A stretch of 32,654 nucleotides of DNA from Candidatus Acidulodesulfobacterium acidiphilum (GCA_008534395.1 SHMQ01000022.1:1-32654), one strand, 5' to 3'; numbered from the stretch's first letter, positions 20,356 through 29,665 are shown. Numbers and translations are program-made. The notes: a model not told the origin generated them from the sequence alone.

Positions 20356-21453
20356 TTAATTTTTTAAATCATCGTCGTCGTTATAATCTATTTTTTCGCC
20401 GGTTATGTTTTCTATCCGGCTTATTAACGCTTTTAATATCTCTTTATTATCAAATTTTCCTATAACCTTTCCTTTAGAAAACAAAACGGATTTTTCTCTA
20501 CCTCCGGCAATTCCGACGTCGGCATGCTTTGATTCGCCGGGTCCGTTTACTACGCACCCCATTATAGCTACCTTTATATCAGACTTTATCTTAGCGGAAA
20601 TCTTCTCGAATTTTTTAGCTATGTTTACTATGTCTATTTCCGTTCTGGCGCACGTCGGACAGGACATAAGCTGAACCCCGCCACGCCTTAAACCTAAATC
20701 CCTAAGTATATTATATCCGGCGATAACTTCCATAACAGGGTCGTCGCTTAGCGACACTCTTATAGTATCTCCTAACCCTTCATAGAGCAGTATTCCGAGT
20801 CCTACCCCAGATTTTATCGCTCCGGAAAATACCGTTCCCGCTTCTGTTATGCCTATATGAAAAGGATAATCTATCTTTTCGGCTAAAAGTTTATAACCCC
20901 TTACCGTAGTTAAAACATCAGTCGATTTTAAAGAAATTTTTATATCGTAAAACGATTCGTCTTCTAATATTTTAATATGCTTTAACCCGCTTTCAACCAT
21001 TGCAGCGGCAAAATCCCCTTTATTTTTATCCAGAATTCCTTTTTCTAAAGACCCAGAATTAACGCCTATTCTTATCGGCACGTTTTTATCTTTGCAGGCG
21101 CTTACGACCTCTTTAACTTTTTGCTTGCCGCCTATATTTCCAGGATTTATTCTTAAACCTGCAGCGCCGGCTTCCAGCGATGCAAGCGCAAGCCTGTGGT
21201 CGAAATGAATATCGGCGATTATCGGAATGCTTACGTTTTTTATAATTTCCTTAAGCGATTCTGAGGCTAAAGCCGTATTTACCGACACCCTTGCTATTTC
21301 GCAGTTATAACTTTCTAAATTTTTTATCTGTTTTACGGTGGCGGCGGAATCCTCCGTGAGCGTATTAGTCATCGACTGCACGCTGACAGGCGCTTCGGAA
21401 CCGACTGCAACGCCGCCTATTTTTATCGTCCGAGTCGGTCTTCTTTTTATCAT
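20356..21453 (-). CDS. ispG: 4-hydroxy-3-methylbut-2-enyl diphosphate synthase IspG
   Basis: 365 residues, normal length. Converts MEcPP to HMBPP in the MEP isoprenoid pathway with a [4Fe-4S] cluster. The TIM-barrel part opens with RRPTRTIKIGGVAVGSEAPV and VQSMTNTLTEDSAATV and includes IIADIHFDHRLALASLEAG, RINPGNIGG and FHIGITEAG. Cluster ligands are in SCPTCARTEID and IMGCVVNGPGESKHADVG (three Cys plus Glu). The C-terminus is unusually acidic (DYNDDDDLKN). Upstream gene of proS in the leftward unit. The divergent mscS starts 137 bp away. Confidence 0.96.
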   Translation of the reverse strand: MIKRRPTRTIKIGGVAVGSEAPVSVQSMTNTLTEDSAATVKQIKNLESYNCEIARVSVNTALASESLKEIIKNVSIPIIADIHFDHRLALASLEAGAAGLRINPGNIGGKQKVKEVVSACKDKNVPIRIGVNSGSLEKGILDKNKGDFAAAMVESGLKHIKILEDESFYDIKISLKSTDVLTTVRGYKLLAEKIDYPFHIGITEAGTVFSGAIKSGVGLGILLYEGLGDTIRVSLSDDPVMEVIAGYNILRDLGLRRGGVQLMSCPTCARTEIDIVNIAKKFEKISAKIKSDIKVAIMGCVVNGPGESKHADVGIAGGREKSVLFSKGKVIGKFDNKEILKALISRIENITGEKIDYNDDDDLKN

Positions 21454-21589
21454 TTATAATTTTTCCATGAATTTACGCGTTATTTTACAGTTTTATTTTA
21501 CAGTTTTTTAATTTTGATTTATATATTATAATATATCGGATAGAAAAAAATAACTATAATTTATAATAAACAGGATTAATATTCATATT

Positions 21590-22537
21590 ATGTTTGAATT
21601 TTTAAGAGACAAAGTTTATACGATAGACGGCGATAAAGTAAGACTTTTGTCTATAATTCTATCCCTCATAATAATACTGGCGTCTTATTTAATATCGTTT
21701 TTATTTGCCTATATCATCAAAAAAGAGTTCAGAAAAAACAGGACTATAAACAAATCGTTCGTAAAAACCGTAATCAGGTTTATTAAGTATATAATTTTAA
21801 TTATCGGCTTTTTTATAGCATTTCAGGTTTTAGGCATAAACTTAAGCTCGCTGGCTTTTCTTGCCGGCGTCATAGGTCTCGGCATAGGTTTCGGAATGCA
21901 GAATATAATAAGCAACTTCATTTCCGGCATAATTATTTTGTTCGAAAAGCCTATAAAAGAAGGCGAGTACGTCGATGTTGCCGGATACGACGGTATAGTA
22001 AGCGACATAAGGGCAAGGAGCACGACTATTACGACTAGGGATAATATATCGATAATCGTCCCTAATTCTAATTTTATAACCTCCAACGTTATAAACTGGT
22101 CGCACAAAGACCCAAAAATAAGACTGCATATACCATTGGGAATAGAAGAAACCGCATCGAAATTAGACCTTGCAAAAAAAGTTTTGCTTGAGATAGCCGA
22201 TGAAAATCCTGAAGTTTTGAGAGAACCTAAACCTTCCGTATGGTTCGTAGGTTTCGGTTCGTCTTCATTTGACCTTGATCTTATAGTATGGATACAATCT
22301 CCTATAAGAAGACATTATGTTATAAGCGACATAAATTTTGAAATAGCGAAAAAATTTGCAAAATACGATATAGATTTAACGTATCCATGGACTAACCTGG
22401 TATTTAAAAACGGTCTGCAGATCCAAAACGGAGACGCAGGCATGGTTTACGGCAATAACGACGCCGGCACTAATAACAGCATAATTCAGCCGTCGAAAAA
22501 TTTGAGAAACGAGAAAAATAAAAACGAAGTCAAGTAG
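21590..22537 (+). CDS. small-conductance mechanosensitive channel, MscS family
   Basis: 315 residues. Three N-terminal membrane helices (about 19-43, 62-82, 88-112); the last is the pore helix GVIGLGIGFGMQNIISNFIS with the Gly-Ala/Gly-Gly packing typical of MscS TM3. The beta domain follows (LFEKPIKEGEYVDVAGYDG, TTITTRDNISIIVPNSNF, VINWSHKDP), then the alpha-beta domain (LREPKPSVWFVGFGSSSFDL). The last 45 residues are Asn/Gly-rich and lack homology. The channel opens on membrane tension and protects from hypo-osmotic shock. Single rightward gene between the leftward ispG-proS and the cytochrome gene. Confidence 0.92.
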   Translation: MFEFLRDKVYTIDGDKVRLLSIILSLIIILASYLISFLFAYIIKKEFRKNRTINKSFVKTVIRFIKYIILIIGFFIAFQVLGINLSSLAFLAGVIGLGIGFGMQNIISNFISGIIILFEKPIKEGEYVDVAGYDGIVSDIRARSTTITTRDNISIIVPNSNFITSNVINWSHKDPKIRLHIPLGIEETASKLDLAKKVLLEIADENPEVLREPKPSVWFVGFGSSSFDLDLIVWIQSPIRRHYVISDINFEIAKKFAKYDIDLTYPWTNLVFKNGLQIQNGDAGMVYGNNDAGTNNSIIQPSKNLRNEKNKNEVK

Positions 22538-22557
22538 TCCGTAACAAACGTTATATT

Positions 22558-22971
22558 TTATTTCTTTAACGATTCCAGATAAGAAGCCAATTCGTTTACT
22601 TCATACTGAGGTATATAGCTGTAAGACGGCATAATAACGTAATACGTTTTGCCTTGAATACTTATTTTATCGCCTCTTTTAAAGTGGGAATTAGGATGTT
22701 TAATCTGCCGTACCGTCCAGTTAAAATCAGGTACCATATTACCGTAATTAGAAAGCGAGGGTCCGAGGCTTCCGCCGACGCCGTCGACGGAATGGCAATC
22801 GTCGCAGTTATAATAATGGAAAAGATATTTCCCTTGTGAATTATTATATGAGTATGCTTTAGGCATAAAGAAAATCGGGCTTAAAAAAAATAGATACGCA
22901 AAAGCTATAAATATATAAGAAATGTAAGGAAATAATATTGATTTATTTTTTTTCATAGTTTTCATATTCAT
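22558..22971 (-). CDS. membrane-anchored monohaem cytochrome c
   Basis: 137 residues. An uncleaved-looking hydrophobic segment (about 11-36) is followed by one haem site, CDDCH (56-60), in the context GKYLFHYYNCDDCHSVDG, then GGSLGPSLSNYG. The likely axial methionine is Met114 in YYVIMPSYSYI, followed by the closing helix VNELASYLESLKK. This is the pattern of small periplasmic class I cytochromes and of the cytochrome subunits of terminal oxidases or respiratory complexes; the partner cannot be told. AGGAG stands 9 nt before the ATG. It lies 22 bp downstream of the hlyD-type gene on the same strand, so it appears to be the last gene of the efflux unit, an unusual neighbour for a cytochrome. 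Confidence 0.88.
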   Translation of the reverse strand: MNMKTMKKNKSILFPYISYIFIAFAYLFFLSPIFFMPKAYSYNNSQGKYLFHYYNCDDCHSVDGVGGSLGPSLSNYGNMVPDFNWTVRQIKHPNSHFKRGDKISIQGKTYYVIMPSYSYIPQYEVNELASYLESLKK

Positions 22972-22993
22972 ATCGGGTATCTCCTAAAAGTAT

Positions 22994-24160
22994 TTATTTT
23001 CCGGATTTACCGGCCGTATTTATAGTTACTTCGACCATCATGCCGGGCTTTAAAAGATGATTTTTGTCGTTTAATATCTCAATCCTGACGGGAAGCCTGT
23101 GCGTTACTTTTGTAAATGTTCCCGAAGGGTTATTTGTAGGAATTAATGCAAATTTAGAGGTCGTAACCGAACCTACGAATTTAACCGTACCTCTAAAAAC
23201 TTTTCCTGGAAAAGAGTCTACCGTAATAGTAACAGGGTCTCCTTTTTTAACGTTACCTATGACTGTTTCTTTTACGTTCGCAGTTACCCAGACGCGCTTC
23301 AAATTATTTTCCATAACTATAGGTGTACTCGGCGTAACATATTCGCCTGCGTAAGACATTTTTTCGGTTATGACGCCGTTTATAGGCGAATATATAAAAG
23401 TATTTTTATAGTTGGCGAGAGCAACTTTATAAGCGGCTTGAGCTACCTTAACTGCCTTTTCTATAGGAATAAGCGTCGTCAGTTTGTTTGCGTAAGAAAC
23501 GCTCTTTATATATCTGGATTCCACATAATTTCTTCTTGCGGTTCTAAGTGCCGACTGAGCCGATATAAAAGCCTGTCTTGAAATTAGATACTGGGTATCA
23601 AGGGTATCGAACTGTTCTTTTGTTATAAACTGTTTATTTAAAAGGGCAAGTCCCCTCAAATAATTTTTTTTGGCAAGTATATACGATAATTTTGCTTTAT
23701 GGAGATTTGCCGAAGCAGTCGTATAAGACAGCCTGTTAATGTAGTATGCGTTATAAGAGTTTCCTATGAATTGCGCAACATTACCTCCGGCGCTAAATAG
23801 TTTTGCCTTTGCAAGTTTATAATTTTCTTTAGCCTGAAGCATTTCGGGATAATACGTCGAATCATTAATGCGGGCTATAAGCTCGCCTTTTTTAACTATT
23901 TCGTTTTTATGTACGTAAACTGCTTTTATATTGCCCGGAACCATAGTGCTTATTGAGACTATATGTCCGTCAACCTCGGCATCTTCCGTATATACGTGGG
24001 TAAGCCCGAAAATATACCATCTTAGTACGAATATACCGCCTATAATTGCAATTAAAAGTATAATAGAAGCGGTAATAATATTTTTTTTGGTAAATTTGCT
24101 GTCAGCTTCTTTTAAAGAGTCGTTTTGCGCCGTTTCGGCTTTTTCGTTTTCTCCGTTCAT
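22994..24160 (-). CDS. HlyD/EmrA-family membrane-fusion protein
   Basis: 388 residues. A cytoplasmic charged tail (1-25), one membrane helix (about 29-48), then TEDAEVDGHIVSISTMVPG followed by NIKAVYVHKNEIVKKGELIA (first half of the lipoyl domain), a long coiled hairpin (about 100-250), and SPINGVITEKMSYAGEYV (second lipoyl half). Beta-barrel motifs: VWVTANVKETVIGNVKKGD, ITVDSFPGKVFRG and FTKVTHRLPVRIEI, closest to EmrA. It bridges an inner-membrane MFS exporter of EmrB type to TolC. A TolC gene is directly upstream, but no EmrB-like gene is present in this window. Ribosome site GGGTGG before the ATG. Confidence 0.93.
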   Translation of the reverse strand: MNGENEKAETAQNDSLKEADSKFTKKNIITASIILLIAIIGGIFVLRWYIFGLTHVYTEDAEVDGHIVSISTMVPGNIKAVYVHKNEIVKKGELIARINDSTYYPEMLQAKENYKLAKAKLFSAGGNVAQFIGNSYNAYYINRLSYTTASANLHKAKLSYILAKKNYLRGLALLNKQFITKEQFDTLDTQYLISRQAFISAQSALRTARRNYVESRYIKSVSYANKLTTLIPIEKAVKVAQAAYKVALANYKNTFIYSPINGVITEKMSYAGEYVTPSTPIVMENNLKRVWVTANVKETVIGNVKKGDPVTITVDSFPGKVFRGTVKFVGSVTTSKFALIPTNNPSGTFTKVTHRLPVRIEILNDKNHLLKPGMMVEVTINTAGKSGK

Positions 24161-24268
24161 TCAGAACCACCCGATTAATTATTTATTCGTTATTTATTGA
24201 ATTGGTTAATTGATTATTAAATTACATAAATTACATATTATTTTGAATTTCTATAAAATATCTTAAAT

Positions 24269-25705
24269 TTAGTTAAATTTATCGATTTTCATATCTATAA
24301 GTTTTCTTTTAAAAGAACCGATAAGTCTTTTTAAATCCAAAACGGATTCGTAATAATCGAGCTTTGCCGAAAGCAGATTATGCCTCGCCCTCGTAAGTTC
24401 CGCAAGCGCAGTAACAACGTCGACGCTTGTAGCCACTCCTGCTTTAAATTCTTCTTCTACAAGGGTAAAATTTTTAGAAGCAAATTTTTCTTCGTGCCTA
24501 AGAGTACCGACCTGCGATTTTAAACTTTTTACGTTATAGAACATCGATATTACCTGAGCTTTAAGATTTCTCTTTTCCTGAAGCGTATCATACATAGCTT
24601 CGTTTGCCTCGGAACGCGTCTTTTCTATGGAAATAATCCTATTAGCGCCCTGAAATATAGGCATAGTCAAGGTAGCGCCGGCCGTCCAAAAATTAGTAGA
24701 ACCCGCCGGAATAAAGTGGCTGTTTGACAAAGCGTTGTATGAAGCCGAAAAATTTATTTTCGGAATATACTGGGACTCGTAATACGCCGTCTGGTCGGAT
24801 GCCGATTTTTGGGCAAATTTCAGGGACTTCAAACCGGGGTTGTTATTATATGCAAGAACGATTAATTTGCGAAGTTCGGTTTTTTTAAACAGGGGCTGTT
24901 TAGGCTTAGTCGTTATAAAATGGCGGCTGACGCCCAGCAGGGAAGCAAGCGCCGCCTTATCCGATTTTAACTTATTTTTAGCGCTTATAAGCTCCTGCTT
25001 TGCAGCATAAAACTGAGATTTTGCCTGCAGAAGGTCGGTTATAATAGCAAGTCCCGCGTTAAGCTTTGCGGTAGTAAGCTCAAGATGGGCTTTTGCTTCT
25101 TTAAACGTTTTATGGTCTGCTTTTATTAAGCTTACGTCGTTTAAAACGGTATAATAATCAACCGCTACGCTGTAAAGAGTGCCTGCGGAAACGTTATTAA
25201 GAGACATTTTAGAAGACTTTTCCTTATTTTCCGCCGCCATATAAGCCGGAATAGCGCCGACGTTAAACAGAGGTTCGTTTAACGTAAAACTATACTGGTA
25301 GTTAGGAAAAAAGAATAAAAATATATTACCCATAAGCGGCGCAAACTGCGTCGGAACCGGAGCCGAATTTTTATGCATTCTCTGGTCGGTATATTTAAGC
25401 GAAATATCCGGCAAAACCATACCTATGGCAGACCATTTTAAAAGTGACGACTGATAATAGCTTTCTTTTGCGGCTTTTATGGTGTCGTTGCGGTTAACGG
25501 CAAGCTTATAAGCTTCGTTCAATGTAATCAGCCTGCCCGAATGTCTGACCGGTTTAAGATAGAATGCGTATGCGCCTTTGGCGGCAAAAGGAGATAAAAA
25601 TGAAGCCGTAAAATAGACGGCGGCAAATACGATTATAAGTATCGTTTTAATCGAATATTTATATATATATCTATCTGCATATTTAATGCAACTTTTAATT
25701 TTCAT
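24269..25705 (-). CDS. TolC-family outer-membrane efflux protein 2
   Basis: 478 residues. Long basic N-terminus and hydrophobic segment (TILIIVFAAVYFTASFLSPF) ending at Ala-rich AAKGAYAF, a signal sequence. The TolC helix pattern follows: ITLNEAYKLAVNRNDTIKAA, LNAGLAIITDLLQAKSQFY, NNPGLKSLKFAQKSASDQT, FKAGVATSVDVVTALAELTR and NLLSAKLDYYESVLDLKRLI. It is first of the leftward tolC-hlyD-cytochrome unit, 108 bp before hlyD. No Shine-Dalgarno is visible. About 60 bp upstream is a near-consensus promoter with an operator-like dyad. Only general similarity to the other TolC at 16151. Confidence 0.92.
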   Translation of the reverse strand: MKIKSCIKYADRYIYKYSIKTILIIVFAAVYFTASFLSPFAAKGAYAFYLKPVRHSGRLITLNEAYKLAVNRNDTIKAAKESYYQSSLLKWSAIGMVLPDISLKYTDQRMHKNSAPVPTQFAPLMGNIFLFFFPNYQYSFTLNEPLFNVGAIPAYMAAENKEKSSKMSLNNVSAGTLYSVAVDYYTVLNDVSLIKADHKTFKEAKAHLELTTAKLNAGLAIITDLLQAKSQFYAAKQELISAKNKLKSDKAALASLLGVSRHFITTKPKQPLFKKTELRKLIVLAYNNNPGLKSLKFAQKSASDQTAYYESQYIPKINFSASYNALSNSHFIPAGSTNFWTAGATLTMPIFQGANRIISIEKTRSEANEAMYDTLQEKRNLKAQVISMFYNVKSLKSQVGTLRHEEKFASKNFTLVEEEFKAGVATSVDVVTALAELTRARHNLLSAKLDYYESVLDLKRLIGSFKRKLIDMKIDKFN

Positions 25706-25773
25706 GATTTTATTTGATTTATTTTTCTTTTTATCAGGTCTTTATTTTCTGCTTTTTTTCATCGTATATTTTT

Positions 25774-25802
25774 ATTATAATGACTTAATAGTCATAAGTC
25801 AA
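25774..25802 (-). promoter_or_regulatory. near-consensus promoter of tolC2 with operator dyad in the spacer
   Basis: Minus strand: TTGACT (25797-25802), exactly 17 bp, TATAAT (25774-25779), start near 25767. The spacer carries the inverted repeat TGACTTA-N7-TAAGTCA (25781-25801), itself containing a nested TGACT/AGTCA pair. Occupying it would block RNA polymerase, so the efflux unit is probably repressed by a dimeric regulator of MarR or TetR type; no such gene is adjacent. Confidence 0.8.
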
Positions 25803-25879
25803 TATTTTTTATACAGCTTGTTATTTTATTTTTATTCATAATTATTACGGCTTATTATAAAAAAATTATATAAAGTTAT

Positions 25880-26584
25880 TTAACTTTTTATTCCGGTAAT
25901 TATAAAGCCGATATGGAAAGGAAGATTTTTAATCTTTAAGTCTTTAAATCTTTTTTCGCCTAGTATTTTAAGCATTTTTTTTCTGTCGAACGCCAGTATG
26001 CTGTATGTAAGCCATTCATATGCTTTTTTATCTATAAAAGAGCCTATTAATCTTATAAAAATAAAATATATTTTAAAGAAAATATTGAAAAAATTATTCT
26101 CCGGCCTGCCCATTTCCAGTATAATAAATTTGCCTCCTTTTTTTAAAACTCTTCTCAGCTCGTCGGAAAATGTTTCTACGTCGTCCACGTTCCTCAGCAA
26201 AAAACCTGCGGTAACTACGTCATAGGCGCATCCCGGTTCGACTAAATCCATGGCGTCCTCTACTTTAAAACAAATATTGTTTATCTTTTTCTTTTTAATC
26301 TTATTTTCGGCGATATTGACCATATCGGCATTAAAATCTACGCCGACTATCTCGACATGTTTATTTGCGGCTTTTGCTTTTCTGGATATATCTATGGCAA
26401 TAGAACCCGTTCCCGTAGCGACATCGAGAATTCTGTAATCGCCTAAATTACCGTTATCCGAGGAAACCGCTTCTTTTGCTACTTCGAGACGCCAAAGCCC
26501 GTCGATTCCGAAACTGAATACATGCCCCCAGAAATCATATACTTCGGCTATAGAGGTAAAAATGTTATTTATTTTTTCCGACAT
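25880..26584 (-). CDS. ubiE: UbiE/MenG-type quinone methyltransferase
   Basis: 234 residues, usual length. Opens INNIFTSIAEVYDFWGHVFS then FGIDGLWR, the family's N-terminal signature. SAM-binding motif I is RILDVATGTGSIAIDI, and the later motifs are VDFNADMVNIAENK, DVVTAGFLLRNVDDVETF and LRRVLKKGGKFIILEMGRPE. It C-methylates demethylmenaquinol or the ubiquinone precursor; AT-rich anaerobe-like context suggests menaquinone but the sequence does not decide. C-terminal FHIGFIITGIKS is in place of the usual GGIVALHxG, a small divergence. It precedes tolC2 by 174 bp, but the separate promoter there argues that they are not one operon. Confidence 0.9.
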   Translation of the reverse strand: MSEKINNIFTSIAEVYDFWGHVFSFGIDGLWRLEVAKEAVSSDNGNLGDYRILDVATGTGSIAIDISRKAKAANKHVEIVGVDFNADMVNIAENKIKKKKINNICFKVEDAMDLVEPGCAYDVVTAGFLLRNVDDVETFSDELRRVLKKGGKFIILEMGRPENNFFNIFFKIYFIFIRLIGSFIDKKAYEWLTYSILAFDRKKMLKILGEKRFKDLKIKNLPFHIGFIITGIKS

Positions 26585-26680
26585 ATTAATTAATAAACTT
26601 AATAGCTATTATATAAAAAAAGAAAAAACCGGTTTAAAACAGAAAAAGCATAACTGCATTCACAGAAAATATAAAACACG

Positions 26681-26796
26681 GCGCCGTCAACCCTTTTTTA
26701 TAAACCCGTCCGCATCTTCGCCGTCCGCATACCGGTGACCCCCCAAGACTTATCGTTACCGCCGTTACATATTTGAATATATGGTTTTCAATTGTA
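26681..26796 (-). pseudogene. decayed fragment of a GGDEF domain
   Basis: Bases 26681-26796 closely match 29772-29886, the C-terminal part of the intact diguanylate cyclase gene, in the same orientation. At the DNA level most positions agree, including a nearly unbroken 50-bp block. One extra T near 26697 and changes around 26735-26745 break the frame. No start, active site or terminus remains. It is a leftover of a duplication, lying 140 bp past the end of the phosphodiesterase gene. Confidence 0.8.
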
Positions 26797-26866
26797 TTTT
26801 TTAAACTTAAATTATCTTAAACGGATTCTTTCATGAACTTACGATTTCTTTGATATTATTTTTTTT

Positions 26867-26900
26867 ATTATAGCATATTTTTTAATTTACGAAATATTCG
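26867..26900 (-). promoter_or_regulatory. fourth copy of the P1-P3 promoter motif, orphan
   Basis: Minus strand: TGC-TATAAT (TATAAT at 26867-26872) preceded by CGAATATTTCGTAAATTAAA, nearly the sequence upstream of P3. No ATG follows at 6 nt. The next ATG (26835) opens only a five-codon ORF. The promoter therefore lost its gene or serves ubiE at a distance of nearly 300 bp. Confidence 0.5.
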
Positions 26901-26935
26901 TTTAATATTATTCGTTTAATATTTTTATTAATTTT

Positions 26936-29665
26936 TTATGCTTTTAAAAACTCTAAAATTTCATTTTCGGGAACGGGTTTTGAAAATAAATACCCCTGAA
27001 CGATATCGCATCCGAAAGATTTTAATATTTTTAACTGTTCTTCGGTTTCCACACCTTCGCTGATAGTCTTCATGCCCAGATTTGAAGCCAGAACCACGAC
27101 GGTATTCACTATTGCAGAATCTTTGAAATTTTCCATCATTCCTCTTATAAACGAAATATCTATCTTGATAAAATCCGCCGGTATATTCTTTATATAAGAT
27201 AAAGAGGAATAACCCGTGCCGAAATCGTCCAATGAAATCTTAATCCCCTTTTCTTTAAAAATATTTAATATTTTAACGGCGTAATCTAAATTTTTTATAA
27301 ACAGGCCTTCCGTTATTTCAACGGTTAGCAATGACGGCGGGATTCCGTATCTATCCAATGCGGAAACAATCATTTCGACTAACCCTTCTTTTTTAAAACT
27401 GGCAGGCGATATATTCATGGAAACGGGCACGATGTTAAATCCGCTTTCTTTCCACTCTTTTAAGCTCCTGCAGATATTATCTATTAAAAACTCCTCGAAC
27501 TGCCTTATAAACCCCATCTTCTCGATGAGAGGGATAAACTTAACGGGAGATATAATGCCGGTATCTTTATTGTTCCATCTTGCCAGAGCCTCCATGCCTT
27601 TTATTTTGCCTGTTTTTATGTCGAAGTAGGGCTGGTAATAGATTAAAAACTCATTATTTTTAAATGCGTTTATTATGCTATTTTTCATAACTAAAAATTC
27701 CGATGCCTGAACGTTCATAGGCTCTTTAAAAAATTCATATTCTCCTTCCCCCTGCTCTTTTGCGCTCAGAAGCGCAATACTCGCCGTTCTCAATAAATCT
27801 TCAGCATTTTTCCCGTCGTCGGGAAAGATAGATATCCCCATGGTAAAAGAAACGTTGAACGGTTCGGGCTTGACTTTGCGGTTTTCTATTGCAGATTCGG
27901 ACGCTGGTCGTTCTTCGATATGCAGAGGATTTTTAAATTCTTCTTTGAGCCTGTTAATTATCTGTAAAATATCTTCTTTATTTTGTAAATTAACAAATAG
28001 TATTCCAAACTGATCCCCTCCTATCCTTGCAATTATATCTCCGTCTTTCGTGACATTATTTAATCTTTTTGAAAAACTTTGCAAAAGTTTGTCTCCGGTA
28101 TCGTATCCGTAAGTATTGTTAATATAGGATAATTTATATAAATCAATTATTATAAGAGAAATGTTCAGTTCTTTCTCTTTATATCCCCTGGTATTAAGAT
28201 AAGTATCAATGGTAAGGGTAAAGAGATTCTTATTTGGAAGTTTGGTTAAAGGGTCATAAAACGAGATATATTTTACTTCTTCTTCTAATCTCTTTTCTCG
28301 CGTTATATCTTTAGATATTGATACAAAATTTGTAATTTTAGAATCTTCTTTATTTTTGATAGGAACTATTGTTGCATCTAAAGTAAATAATTCGCCGTTT
28401 TTTCTTTTATCTGTCAAAATAACTTTAAAAACTTTTCCTGAATTTATCGTATCCCAGAAAGTTTTATAAACTTCGGCGCTATACAATCCTGATTGAAAAA
28501 TTCTCGGATTTTTCCCTATTAACTCTTCTTTTTTATATCCGCTTATATTTTCTACGCCGCCATTAACATATTCTATATTTCCAAGACTATCGGTTACCAT
28601 CATCCAATCAGGGCTGTTTTCTATTGCTGTATATAGAGTGCGCATCCATTTTTCGTTTGCCGTTTTTTCGGTTATGTCCAAAATTATTACTAATAAACAC
28701 TGTTTGTTATTTAATGTAATTATGGCTATATAAGGTTGGACTATTTTTATTTCACCGTTTTTAAGTTTATGCTGAAAAATAGTAACTCCGCCCCCCTCTG
28801 CCGCCATCGTTTTTCTGAAAATTTTAAGTTCTTGAGGGGTGTTGGAAACATTTATCCTGCTTATATCCATATTTAGCAAATCTTCTCTTGAATAACCGTA
28901 AAATTTTATGGCGGCATCATTGGCATCAATAAAACGACCGGTTTCAATATCAACAATAAAAGAAGGAAGCGGCAGATTATAGAAAAAAGACTCGAATTTT
29001 TGTTCATTTTTTAATAAAATTTTCCGAGATTTATTAAAGTAATAAAAAAATAAAATTAAAAACAATATGATGACAAACGTAACCGCTATAAATGCATAAA
29101 TAGCGATGTTAATATCCCGTTTAAATTCCGATTTCGTATCTTTGATAATATTTGAGGTAGGCAAATGACAGAGATAAAGGGTATGTTTTAAAAAAAGCTT
29201 ATACGATATTCTTGACGATATATATTTAGGGTATTTTATAATTATTTTGAGAATCGGCTTGCCGATATTTTTCCATTGAAAGTATGATTTATTAAAATAT
29301 AATATAATTTGACGGTTATTCTTTAAAAGGTCGCTGTTTTTTTTGATAAATACGTCAAGTTCTTTGTACTGTTTATCCGTCTTTTTTAAATTAAGGCCTA
29401 AGTTATTTAGAACTTTTTTAAGATGTGTTTTTTGGAGCGGCGAATCCTTTAAACTCCCGTAATATATGGACTTGACTACCCCGCTTTTAACAAGGTCTAT
29501 ATCTTTATTTAATTTCGTTATTTTTAGTAAAAGTTCTGAATGGAAAGCGGAAGTTTTTTTAACGGAAACAGGGCCGAAATATAATAAAATGCCGGCGAAC
29601 AGCAAAACAGCGGTTAAAAATAAGCCCTCTATAATATATATCGTTCTATTGTTTTTCAATATCAT
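26936..29665 (-). CDS. membrane sensor with PAS-PAS, degenerate GGDEF and EAL domain: c-di-GMP phosphodiesterase
   Basis: 909 residues. Membrane helix 1 (about 8-31), a periplasmic region of about 155 residues, helix 2 (186-210), two PAS domains (about 222-335 and 340-460), GGDEF (462-650), EAL (655-909). The GGDEF part is degenerate: GGDQF (549-553) for GGDEF, YINNTYGYDTGD for the FKxINDxxGHxxGD motif, and no RxxD inhibition site. The EAL part keeps MEALARW (691-697), the DDFGTGYSSLSYIKNIPADF loop followed by IKID, and ISEGVETEEQ. So it should hydrolyse c-di-GMP, with the GGDEF perhaps binding GTP as an activator. AAAGGAGG precedes the ATG. It lies 57 bp after the cyclase gene, in one operon, and shares the periplasmic region with it. 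Confidence 0.93.
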   Translation of the reverse strand: MILKNNRTIYIIEGLFLTAVLLFAGILLYFGPVSVKKTSAFHSELLLKITKLNKDIDLVKSGVVKSIYYGSLKDSPLQKTHLKKVLNNLGLNLKKTDKQYKELDVFIKKNSDLLKNNRQIILYFNKSYFQWKNIGKPILKIIIKYPKYISSRISYKLFLKHTLYLCHLPTSNIIKDTKSEFKRDINIAIYAFIAVTFVIILFLILFFYYFNKSRKILLKNEQKFESFFYNLPLPSFIVDIETGRFIDANDAAIKFYGYSREDLLNMDISRINVSNTPQELKIFRKTMAAEGGGVTIFQHKLKNGEIKIVQPYIAIITLNNKQCLLVIILDITEKTANEKWMRTLYTAIENSPDWMMVTDSLGNIEYVNGGVENISGYKKEELIGKNPRIFQSGLYSAEVYKTFWDTINSGKVFKVILTDKRKNGELFTLDATIVPIKNKEDSKITNFVSISKDITREKRLEEEVKYISFYDPLTKLPNKNLFTLTIDTYLNTRGYKEKELNISLIIIDLYKLSYINNTYGYDTGDKLLQSFSKRLNNVTKDGDIIARIGGDQFGILFVNLQNKEDILQIINRLKEEFKNPLHIEERPASESAIENRKVKPEPFNVSFTMGISIFPDDGKNAEDLLRTASIALLSAKEQGEGEYEFFKEPMNVQASEFLVMKNSIINAFKNNEFLIYYQPYFDIKTGKIKGMEALARWNNKDTGIISPVKFIPLIEKMGFIRQFEEFLIDNICRSLKEWKESGFNIVPVSMNISPASFKKEGLVEMIVSALDRYGIPPSLLTVEITEGLFIKNLDYAVKILNIFKEKGIKISLDDFGTGYSSLSYIKNIPADFIKIDISFIRGMMENFKDSAIVNTVVVLASNLGMKTISEGVETEEQLKILKSFGCDIVQGYLFSKPVPENEILEFLKA

